Made by a program: the position numbers and the translations under genes. A stretch of DNA of 10,000 nucleotides from Candidatus Hydrogenedens sp. (lineage in GTDB: Bacteria > Hydrogenedentota > Hydrogenedentia > Hydrogenedentales > Hydrogenedentaceae): the NCBI GenBank assembly GCA_020216745.1, contig JAIWNQ010000112.1:1-10000 (forward strand), read 5' to 3'. Positions 1 to 7,519 of the stretch are shown in pieces. Every line of letters starts with the position of its first letter. The stretch's first letter is position 1. The notes beneath the pieces are model-generated. The model was given only the letters and a program-made list of their open reading frames with translations, was not told where the DNA came from and ran no database searches.

Positions 1-1
1 T

Positions 2-1528
2 ACCTTTATTATTGTTCCCCTTTTTGTTCTCTCTCTCTCATTGAATATATCCAATGCTGAGGATATTGATTCTAATCAATCTAAGAGTAATGAATCTGTT
101 TCCTATCAAAGTAGGGATGCTAATGAAGCGGCTGGAGAGATACTTGAATCTGGTGTCGGTGTATCTTGGAAACAACTTAGAGACCCGTCATCGTTTCGAC
201 TTCGTTGGAGTTATTGGAAAGTAGGTTTTAGTATGTGGATACATAACTTTTTTACAGGGGTTGGTTTGGGGAATTTTGCCCTTGCCTATCCAAGATATCA
301 ATATTTAGGGGCAGGAGATGTAAAAGAGTGTCATAACGGATATTTGCAAATGTTATGTGAAACAGGTGTTTTAGGAGGTGTGATTTTTATTACCTTCATT
401 ATAAGTATTCTGTATAAAATATGGACAGGGTTAAATAGGAAACCGATTAACCTGCATCACATTGCATTATCGATAGGTATTTTAGCTTTTCTTTTACATG
501 CGGGTTTAGATATTCATTTTTCCCATTCTTCACTCATAACCTATTTTCTGATTACACTCTCTCTATTTTTATTTGATGAAAAACAAGAAGGAGTTGAAAA
601 TGGTAATACAGTGAATAAGCTTTTGAAATCGAGGGGTGTATTTTTTCTATTTTTTGTTTTAGTGATGTGCCTTACTTACTTGTCTTATCCGCCTTATTTA
701 AGGGATTTAGTTCGTAGTAGAATGTCATTTTTAAATGTTGGAAAGGATGCAGAAACATCTATTGTATTGAAATCGATTAATTATACATTTACAGATGTTC
801 TTCAGTATGCATTGGGTAATTCGAAGAAACAACCTAAGATGTCTGCTACTGTCTTAAAATATTTCTTTGTTGATTTAAACAACATGAGGAAATATGGAAA
901 TGTGTATGTTCCACAAGGGAAAGGAAGTAATAAAGCAACTTTATTACCCGAGGGAGAACCTGTACCTGATAACGCGGTTCTTGTTATCAAGAATACATGG
1001 AATTTTATAAACCATATTCGGAACGCTTCTATAAGTTATGCAAAATATTTAAGTCGTGTAGATAGCATTTTTCCATATCAGGAGGATATTCCATCATCCA
1101 TCACAGAGATATATAAGCAAGTATTTACTTATTCACCTAAGGATATATTTCCGACTATTTTTGAAGAAAGTCGTAAAAATATGTTGTTCTGGGGTGAAGA
1201 AACATTAAAAAGAAGTCCTCAACATGGTGACCTTTACTACAATTTTGGAAAAGTGTTATGGCTTGCTGGTACAAAAGATTTCGAAACTCAAGAAGAACAA
1301 ATAGAATTTTTGAAACAGGCGATTTATAACTTTGAAAAATCTGCATCCATTTGGAGAATAGTTCCATTTTACTGGGATGAGTATATATCACACATGAAAG
1401 ATGCAAGGGACATATTTGCTAAATATTCACTAAATAATGAGGTAACTCTTTTGGATGAGAAGGTAGAAAAAGCAACTGAATATGTAACGGATTTAAAAGA
1501 AAAAAGGAGAAAACTTAACATTTGGTAG
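2..1528 (+). CDS. O-antigen ligase/polymerase-family membrane protein (Wzy_C), 5' partial
   Basis: Probably transfers or polymerises surface polysaccharide at the outer face of the inner membrane. The frame is open to the left edge and encodes a hydrophobic stretch before the TTG at 41, so that TTG is most likely an internal Leu and the gene starts outside the window. The Wzy_C signature is clear: an R..W segment near 197-220, GVGLGNF near 260-280, then HNGYLQMLCETGVLGG at about 332-379, with the His codon at 332-334 matching the conserved functional His of WaaL/Wzy proteins. Membrane segments follow at about 380-420, 465-500, 525-575 and 635-690. The remaining 280 or so residues look extracytoplasmic; the end (about 1220-1420) has a TPR-like helical pair (LYYNFGKVLWLAG ... 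AIYNFEKSASIW). WaaL-type ligase, Wzy polymerase and protein glycan ligase cannot be separated from sequence alone. The family call is firm; the substrate is unknown. Confidence 0.85.
   Translation, partial: TFIIVPLFVLSLSLNISNAEDIDSNQSKSNESVSYQSRDANEAAGEILESGVGVSWKQLRDPSSFRLRWSYWKVGFSMWIHNFFTGVGLGNFALAYPRYQYLGAGDVKECHNGYLQMLCETGVLGGVIFITFIISILYKIWTGLNRKPINLHHIALSIGILAFLLHAGLDIHFSHSSLITYFLITLSLFLFDEKQEGVENGNTVNKLLKSRGVFFLFFVLVMCLTYLSYPPYLRDLVRSRMSFLNVGKDAETSIVLKSINYTFTDVLQYALGNSKKQPKMSATVLKYFFVDLNNMRKYGNVYVPQGKGSNKATLLPEGEPVPDNAVLVIKNTWNFINHIRNASISYAKYLSRVDSIFPYQEDIPSSITEIYKQVFTYSPKDIFPTIFEESRKNMLFWGEETLKRSPQHGDLYYNFGKVLWLAGTKDFETQEEQIEFLKQAIYNFEKSASIWRIVPFYWDEYISHMKDARDIFAKYSLNNEVTLLDEKVEKATEYVTDLKEKRRKLNIW
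28..39 (+). repeat. Short (TC)6 dinucleotide tract inside the ligase gene
   Basis: Six TC units lie in the coding frame of the ligase-like gene, encoding part of a Leu/Ser-rich hydrophobic segment. Gain or loss of one unit would shift the frame. Six units is short for a phase-variable tract, so this may be chance in a pyrimidine-rich membrane-segment coding region. Confidence 0.4.
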
Positions 1529-1544
1529 GATTATTTTAATCCTA
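1526..1544. repeat. Perfect 8-bp inverted repeat with 3-base loop, overlapping the ligase stop codon
   Basis: TAGGATTA-TTT-TAATCCTA is a perfect inverted repeat that begins with the TAG stop of the ligase-like gene and ends 15 bases before the peptidase ATG. It could form a small hairpin between the two genes. It is AT-rich and lacks a following T tract, so it is not a convincing Rho-independent terminator. An RNA-stability element, a protein-binding site or chance are all possible. Confidence 0.5.
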
Positions 1545-1559
1545 TATGGGGATGAGTAA

Positions 1560-2642
1560 ATGTTTGATTATATGAATAGAATAAATCGAGTTCGGGAGAT
1601 AATAAATAAGAACGAATGCGATGCTTTTTTAAGTTTTTGTCCAATTGATAATCGTTATTTATCAGGTTTTACTGGTTCATCTTCGGCTATTATCATTACG
1701 GCAAACCATACCTTATTATTTACTGATTTTCGTTATCTTGAACAATCAGGTCAGGAGGTCTCCGATTATCAGATTGTTATTGTCAAAGGTGAATTAGAAA
1801 AAGAAGTTGCTAACGCACTTTCTTCTCATAATGTGAAGAAAGTTGCAATTCATCCTGCAAAAATGAATTTGCTGTTAATGGACACACTAAAAAAACAGTT
1901 CTCAGGTGAATTTATCTCTGTTTTTTACGAACTCTCTATGCTTCGCATAATAAAAGATGAAAAAGAGATAAACCTCATAAAGGAAGCCTGTCAAATAACA
2001 GAGAAATGCGTCTATAATGCGGTAAAAAACATTAAAGAAGGGATGACAGAAAAGGAATTATCTTTACGTATTGATTATGAGTTTCGATTGTCTGGTGCAG
2101 ATGGTTCTGCCTTTGACACTATTGTTTTATTTGGAAACCGATCATCACTACCACACGGGAAGCCATCGGATAGAACGTTGAACATTGGGGATATTGTGCT
2201 CATAGATTGTGGGTGTGTTTACAAGGGATATTGTTCAGACCTTACACGGACGTTTATTTTTGGGGCTATTCCAAGCACATGGTTTATGGATATATATACT
2301 ATTGTTCTTAATGCACAAAATAAAGCGTTGAGTATGTTAAAACCTAATGTTTTGGCAAAAGATGTTGATAGTGTTGCTCGTAATATTATCACGGGTATGG
2401 GCTATGGGGAGTATTTTGGTCATGGATTAGGACACGGAGTAGGTTTAGAAATCCATGAACCGCCACGTTTAAATAGAGAAAGTGAAACTATATTAGAAGA
2501 GGGCTTTGTTGTTACAGTTGAGCCTGGGATATATGTACCAAATAGAGGTGGGGTTAGAATTGAAGATACGGTTGTCATTACGAAGAATGGATGTGAAAGA
2601 TTAACAGTCTCTGATAAAGAACTATTTGTTATTCCCGTGTAA
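1560..2642 (+). CDS. M24-family Xaa-Pro aminopeptidase/dipeptidase
   Basis: Cytoplasmic dinuclear-metal peptidase that removes an N-terminal residue preceding proline, or cleaves Xaa-Pro dipeptides. At 360 residues it matches the short bacterial form (YqhT/YpdF type) rather than the 440-residue E. coli PepP. An N-terminal creatinase-like domain covers about residues 7-128 (NRYLSGFTGS, TDFRYLEQ) and the pita-bread catalytic domain about 137-343. All five metal ligands are visible: D216 (LIDCG), D227 (CSDLTRTF), H292 (GHGLGHGVGLEIHEPP), E321 (VEPGIY) and E335 (VRIEDT). H199 and H299 fit the family's catalytic histidines. No signal peptide is seen. The ATG at 1560 follows a weak GGGGA 8 bases upstream; the in-frame ATG at 1572 is an alternative. 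It lies 31 bases after the ligase-like gene and may share its transcript, although no functional link is evident. Aminopeptidase versus dipeptidase specificity cannot be decided here. Confidence 0.95.
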   Translation: MFDYMNRINRVREIINKNECDAFLSFCPIDNRYLSGFTGSSSAIIITANHTLLFTDFRYLEQSGQEVSDYQIVIVKGELEKEVANALSSHNVKKVAIHPAKMNLLLMDTLKKQFSGEFISVFYELSMLRIIKDEKEINLIKEACQITEKCVYNAVKNIKEGMTEKELSLRIDYEFRLSGADGSAFDTIVLFGNRSSLPHGKPSDRTLNIGDIVLIDCGCVYKGYCSDLTRTFIFGAIPSTWFMDIYTIVLNAQNKALSMLKPNVLAKDVDSVARNIITGMGYGEYFGHGLGHGVGLEIHEPPRLNRESETILEEGFVVTVEPGIYVPNRGGVRIEDTVVITKNGCERLTVSDKELFVIPV

Positions 2643-2654
2643 TTTGTAGTGCTA

Positions 2655-4433
2655 CTAAAATTTAAAAATGCCAAAACTTTCTTTAGGTAAACGTATATAT
2701 TCTCTATTTATCGAATAATCTTTATTTTCAGTTATATCATGAACATTATTTTCATTTCCTTCATAATACAATGCTGATTTCATATTTAGTTTTTCGTTAA
2801 ATTTTACTTTTATTTCTTTGTCTGATAAATTTACCCAGAATATCCGATTTCCTAATCTTACAGACTTGAAGTATGTAGGATTGGAACTTTTTATAGGATA
2901 TATTTTATTACCTTGTGCTGTGTTATTTGTAAACATTTTCATTGCATAATACATTGGGTAAATTTGCCAATTTTTATCTTTATATCCCCACAATCCCATC
3001 CGCATAGGTTCTTTTAAACCAGGATAACGAACTTCTTGTAAGCACCAGAGACTATAACCAGAAACACCTTGATTTAATCCGTCAATAATCAATGCTACGC
3101 TATACAAAGCACCTTTGTATTCCTGCATTATTGGATTTATAGATGGTGGTTTGAAGCGTTGGTCTGTTACCCCGAATTCTGTTAATGTAAAAATATGGTG
3201 TTTATTATTCTTCACATATTTATTCATTAACTCTATACGCTCATGGAATAATTTATCAGCAAAATAGACAGTGTTATATTGCCAATAGAAATGAGAAGCC
3301 CAAATATTCACATAGGACTGATAATCCTTGTCTTCCAAGCATTTTTGAAACCAGTCTGTGCCCATTGCATCGTCACTACCAACAATTTGAATTGATAAAC
3401 CTTCCTTTTTGAATCTCTCCTTTAGTTTTTTATGTAATTCTTTGTATTTATCAAATCGGTTTCCCTTTGTATAGAAAAAATAGTTAGGTTCATTAGTTAA
3501 AGTAAAATATTTTATGTTATTAAATCCTTTGTTTTTGATTAGGTGTTTCAATAACGCAACTATAGAATTTGTCCTTTTATCTACATCTTCCCATGGATAA
3601 GGTATTCCCCAATTAACACAAGTAATATTAACAATTGTATTAAGTTTCTGATATTCTTCAATTGTTTTATAAAGGCTTTGCATTCCATCACTATCAAAAG
3701 TAAAACTTAATCCATCATCTTTTGGGTCCCAGTCTTTGAACCATGCAAATGTCCTTACCCAGTGCGGATGAATAGATATAATGCGTTCTTTTCTAAGTTG
3801 TACTGCTTCATCATCTACCCCCTCAATTTTATTATTTGTATCATAAAAACGGCCATCATCTTCTGCACCGAAACCTAATAACTTTTTCTTTAATGGTTTA
3901 TTATTTATATGTAATGTTACTTCATTTTGCTTTTGTTCTAAATGCCATGGGGTTGAGATTATGGGTTCATAGCATTCTAAGGCTCCTTGATTATGAATAA
4001 AGAGTGTTACTCTTATTTTTGAAGTACCAATTGGTGTTTTTCCATAAAGATTGATAGGGACAAATGTTTTTGTAGGTTCAGTCAACCTTTCCTCAACAAA
4101 ATCGATTCTATTTCCATTTTCATCAATGAACCCTATTGTAACACCTACACCTAACGAATCTTTTTTATCTACTAATCTTATATATGTTTTTGCATAAACA
4201 AATTGTTCTTTAATGATTGGTATATCATAATATACATAATGCCATTTAGGTTCATTGTCGCTTTTTGAGACAGAAATATTGAATATGTTGTGAGAAAAAT
4301 CTAATTTCTGAATTTTCAATATTATAGACGGGTCTGATGATAGCCAGTTCTTAGGAGTAGTATCATCTACATATAGCAAATATGGCTCAATAAAAGCATG
4401 GGAAAATAAGATTGTAATATAAATAAACAACAT
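2655..4433 (-). CDS. Clan GH-A-like glycoside hydrolase, probably exported
   Basis: Predicted retaining glycosidase with a (beta/alpha)8 barrel. An N-terminal beta-rich region (about residues 25-165) resembles a carbohydrate-binding or jelly-roll module. The barrel begins near GFGAEDDG (187) and runs to about 500; the last 80 or so residues look like a small beta domain. E315 in LTNEPN fits the acid/base, E419 in LTEFGV fits the nucleophile, and H381 (ASHFYW) and W463 (SLWCLQ) sit where clan GH-A enzymes carry substrate-contacting residues. The family (GH39, GH30, GH5, GH79 or unclassified) and substrate cannot be fixed. The N-terminus is hydrophobic (MLFIYITILF) but has no basic residue before the core, so export is likely rather than certain; a TGA two codons upstream of the ATG excludes extension. 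It starts 8 bases after the RND pump stop with only a weak ribosome-binding site, implying co-transcription and perhaps translational coupling. It may act on a surface glycan or on a glycosylated pump substrate; both are inference. Confidence 0.88.
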   Translation of the reverse strand: MLFIYITILFSHAFIEPYLLYVDDTTPKNWLSSDPSIILKIQKLDFSHNIFNISVSKSDNEPKWHYVYYDIPIIKEQFVYAKTYIRLVDKKDSLGVGVTIGFIDENGNRIDFVEERLTEPTKTFVPINLYGKTPIGTSKIRVTLFIHNQGALECYEPIISTPWHLEQKQNEVTLHINNKPLKKKLLGFGAEDDGRFYDTNNKIEGVDDEAVQLRKERIISIHPHWVRTFAWFKDWDPKDDGLSFTFDSDGMQSLYKTIEEYQKLNTIVNITCVNWGIPYPWEDVDKRTNSIVALLKHLIKNKGFNNIKYFTLTNEPNYFFYTKGNRFDKYKELHKKLKERFKKEGLSIQIVGSDDAMGTDWFQKCLEDKDYQSYVNIWASHFYWQYNTVYFADKLFHERIELMNKYVKNNKHHIFTLTEFGVTDQRFKPPSINPIMQEYKGALYSVALIIDGLNQGVSGYSLWCLQEVRYPGLKEPMRMGLWGYKDKNWQIYPMYYAMKMFTNNTAQGNKIYPIKSSNPTYFKSVRLGNRIFWVNLSDKEIKVKFNEKLNMKSALYYEGNENNVHDITENKDYSINREYIRLPKESFGIFKF

Positions 4434-4441
4434 GTATCATC

Positions 4442-7400
4442 TTATTTGTCATTGTTTTCTATTTTTCCACGAGTAAATAAATCATACAAAATGGGGATGA
4501 TTATTAACGTTAAAACACCACTGATTGCAATGCCTCCTATACTTGCAATACCCAAATCTGTTCTAATTTCGCTACCCAATCCTTTGCCTGTGGCTATAGG
4601 AATCATTCCGCCTATTGCGGCAAGTGTAATCATTAAGATGGGTCGGAATTGTTCTCCTGCGGATTGAATCATTGCTTTATGTCTTGAACTACCAGCCACA
4701 ACGAGTTGATTTAGTCTATCCATAATAAGGATGGCATTATTTACAACAATTCCAGAGAGCATAACTAAACCAAGCAAGACAAACATAGAGAGGAAGTATC
4801 CCGTTAAATATAATGCCCATATTATACCAACAAATCCCAAAGGTAACGTAATGAGAATAAAGAATGGTTGTTTGAATGATTCTAATATTGCTGCCAATAC
4901 AAGAATAATAAGAACCACAGCAATTAGTCCTGCACGTGCGAACTCCCGCTGTGCTTCTACCATTACTTCATGTTCGCCAAAAAAGTAATATCCGTATCCC
5001 CTTGGAATTTTCCCATATTTATTTATTATTTCTATTATTTCATCTACAGCTGTACCCAGAGGCTTTTTGGGGTCTAATCCTGCGAATAATTTTTCAATTT
5101 TACGTTTATCTTTTCTTAATACGGTAACTGGTGCAACTCCTTCTTTTATGTCAGCGACCGTTTTAAGAGTAATTGGTTGTCCTGGTGCTCCTGGAAGTAA
5201 AAAGTTTTCTACTTGATTTTTACCTTCTTTCTCTTCAAACTTTACAACGATATCATAATTTCTCCCCTGTTCTTTATAAACGCCAGATGTTATTCCTTCT
5301 AAATTTCCTCTTAAAATCAACCCTAAAACCAAAGGAGGAATATTTAAATCAGCAAGTAGAGGTTTATTTGGGTATATTTTCAATTCTGGTCTCCCTAAAC
5401 GTACAGAAGTATCAATATCTTTTATTCCTTTAATATCTTTTACATATTCTTTCAATCGTTTTACAATACTTTGTATTTCTCCACGGTCTTCACCTGATAT
5501 TTCCAGTTCTATAGGAACCGCTTGTCCTCCAACTGCAGTAGGAGTTGAGACTCTATATTGACAATCTGGGTAACCTTCAATAAGTTTTCTTATAGTATCT
5601 TTCATTTTTTCAATAGGCATATCAGGACGTTCTGGTTTTTGGTTAAATACAAGTAATACTTGTGCTAAATGAACACCCTCAGAACTCATTCCCATCATGC
5701 CTTGGACTTTACCTATATTTGTTAGAACATGTTGTAAATAAGGTAGACCTTTTATCTTTTCCTCAATTTCTCTAACTCTTTCTATTGTATTTTCTATCCT
5801 ATAATAGGTAGGATATTCTAATCGTATGAAGATAGTGCCACGGTCAGGCTCGGAAAAGAAGCCGAAGCCAATTTTAGGTACTAATGTAAAGGCATGGATA
5901 AATGTAAGTATTACTAATGCTGTTAACAAAAGAGAAGCCCAACGTCTGTGTTCAAAAAATTTTAATATCCCAACATATCCGTTTTTTATAAATTGCAACC
6001 CTTTATTAAAGATAAGTTCTGCCTTTTGTGTGATGCCTTGTTTTTGGGTTGTTTTAAGCAGAATAGAGGCAAGAAGCGGAGTAAGTGAAAATGATATGAA
6101 GAGAGAAACAGCAGTTACGATAATCATAGTCCATGCAAAGGGAGCAATAAATAATCCTACTTGAGAACCCATTGTAGCGATAGGGAAAAGAACTACAAGG
6201 TTTGTGCCTGCACTTGCAAGAACAGCCACTAATACTCGGTTTGCCCCGTTGATAGCTGATTCTTTGGGATTATGAGTTTTTTGGAATTCGGTCATGATAC
6301 TTTCTAATACGACAATTGAATTTGTAACGAGGATACCGACTGATAATCCCATAGATATGAGTGTGCTTATATTTAAGGTATATCCCATAAGTCGAATAAA
6401 AAAGAGACCTACAATAACAGTCATAGGCATTGAAATGCCTACAATAAAAGTGAGTCTTAAATTGTATAAGAAGAAGAATAATATAATCGCAGTAAGTATA
6501 ATTCCTTGTATAATATCTGATGTTGTACTATCAACTGTTGCCTTAATAAATGTGCCCTCATCATTTACCCAGATGAGTTCCATACCATCAGGTAGAACCT
6601 TTTGTATATTTTGAATCTCTGCTCTAACCGTATTCACTACCCGAACTGTATTTGCTTCTGCTCTCTTAACAATTCTTATAGAAATACAAGGTTTTCCATC
6701 AATAAAAGCGGACTGTCTATTTTCTTTTGTTCCGAAGATAACTTTCCCGACATCACGAATATAACAACGAGACCCATCATTTGATTTTAATGGTAAGGTT
6801 TCTAACGCTTCTATTTGATGATATTCCGCATCATATTTAACAGAATATTCCATACCCTCTTCTTTAACTCTACCCGAAGGGATAAGACGGACACCTTTTT
6901 GTATTGCTTCTACAACATCTAACGATGTCAAACCGCGTGATGCCAATTTATCTCTATCTAACAAAACATGGACTTCTCGTTTTGTGCCACCAATTAACTC
7001 AACACTTGCAACACCTTCTATTGTTGTTAATTTGTCTTTAAGTTGATTGTCTGCATAGTCATATAGCTCATCAACAGAGTATTTTCCAGTTAAAACTAAA
7101 TCAATAATAGGAACAGCGTTAATGTCAAATTTTAATACCTTTGGTTTTTCCGTCCCTTCTGGAAAGTCATTGAGAATCAAATCCAACTTTTCTCGTACAT
7201 CATAAGCGGCGACATCAACATCTACATTGAGATTAAATTCAAGAAATGTTTGGCAGGCATTTTCCATACATATAGATGATACATGCTTTAATCCATCGAT
7301 TGTTACAACAGCGTCCTCTATTCTTCGGGCTATATCTGTTTCTATTTCCTCTGGACTTGCACCTGGATAGACAGTGACTATAGTTACATATGGAACATCA

Positions 7401-7519
7401 ACCTTTGGAAAAAATTCAATACCCATATTAAAATAAGCATCAATACCTAAAAAGGCGAGTCCTATAAATAAACAGGACATAGCAACGGGTCGGCGAACAG
7501 ATAATTCTGGAAGATTCAT
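4442..7519 (-). CDS. RND-family efflux pump, inner-membrane permease (AcrB/HAE1-like)
   Basis: Inner-membrane trimeric transporter of a tripartite efflux system. The 1025 residues match the usual AcrB-type length and layout: TM1 at about 12-30, a first porter/docking region to about 335, TM2-TM6 at about 335-488, TM7 at 528-548, a second porter/docking region to about 860, and TM8-TM12 at about 862-1012. Recognisable family motifs are IEFFPKVDVPYVTI, YPGASPEEIE, GFFSEPDRGTI and FRPILMITLAA. The heavy-metal (CzcA) TM4 motif is absent, so an organic substrate is more likely, though none can be named. The proton-relay Asp-Asp pair of AcrB TM4 is replaced by T399-N400, and the TM10 Lys by N927. 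The ATG at 7519 has a strong GGAGGA 9 bases upstream and overlaps the adaptor stop as ATGA, so the start is secure. It sits between the adaptor and the glycoside hydrolase in one operon. Confidence 0.95.
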   Translation of the reverse strand: MNLPELSVRRPVAMSCLFIGLAFLGIDAYFNMGIEFFPKVDVPYVTIVTVYPGASPEEIETDIARRIEDAVVTIDGLKHVSSICMENACQTFLEFNLNVDVDVAAYDVREKLDLILNDFPEGTEKPKVLKFDINAVPIIDLVLTGKYSVDELYDYADNQLKDKLTTIEGVASVELIGGTKREVHVLLDRDKLASRGLTSLDVVEAIQKGVRLIPSGRVKEEGMEYSVKYDAEYHQIEALETLPLKSNDGSRCYIRDVGKVIFGTKENRQSAFIDGKPCISIRIVKRAEANTVRVVNTVRAEIQNIQKVLPDGMELIWVNDEGTFIKATVDSTTSDIIQGIILTAIILFFFLYNLRLTFIVGISMPMTVIVGLFFIRLMGYTLNISTLISMGLSVGILVTNSIVVLESIMTEFQKTHNPKESAINGANRVLVAVLASAGTNLVVLFPIATMGSQVGLFIAPFAWTMIIVTAVSLFISFSLTPLLASILLKTTQKQGITQKAELIFNKGLQFIKNGYVGILKFFEHRRWASLLLTALVILTFIHAFTLVPKIGFGFFSEPDRGTIFIRLEYPTYYRIENTIERVREIEEKIKGLPYLQHVLTNIGKVQGMMGMSSEGVHLAQVLLVFNQKPERPDMPIEKMKDTIRKLIEGYPDCQYRVSTPTAVGGQAVPIELEISGEDRGEIQSIVKRLKEYVKDIKGIKDIDTSVRLGRPELKIYPNKPLLADLNIPPLVLGLILRGNLEGITSGVYKEQGRNYDIVVKFEEKEGKNQVENFLLPGAPGQPITLKTVADIKEGVAPVTVLRKDKRKIEKLFAGLDPKKPLGTAVDEIIEIINKYGKIPRGYGYYFFGEHEVMVEAQREFARAGLIAVVLIILVLAAILESFKQPFFILITLPLGFVGIIWALYLTGYFLSMFVLLGLVMLSGIVVNNAILIMDRLNQLVVAGSSRHKAMIQSAGEQFRPILMITLAAIGGMIPIATGKGLGSEIRTDLGIASIGGIAISGVLTLIIIPILYDLFTRGKIENNDK

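Noticed and set aside
41..43. TTG at 41 as the start of the ligase-like protein
   Set aside because: No ribosome-binding site precedes it, and the upstream codons encode a membrane segment in the same frame, so the gene continues past the left edge.
1552..1575. Seven-codon open frame (MSKCLII) whose TGA overlaps the in-frame ATG at 1572 of the peptidase
   Set aside because: A leader peptide is conceivable, but it has no ribosome-binding site of its own and no regulatory residue pattern; chance is likely in AT-rich sequence.
2646..2655. GTAG-TG-CTAC inverted repeat between the converging genes, considered as a bidirectional terminator
   Set aside because: A 4-bp stem with a 2-base loop is too weak and sterically poor, and no proper T tract follows on either side.
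5826..6164. 112-codon + strand open frame inside the RND gene
   Set aside because: It lies wholly antisense to a clearly real pump gene, has no recognisable domain, and its composition is what an antisense shadow gives.
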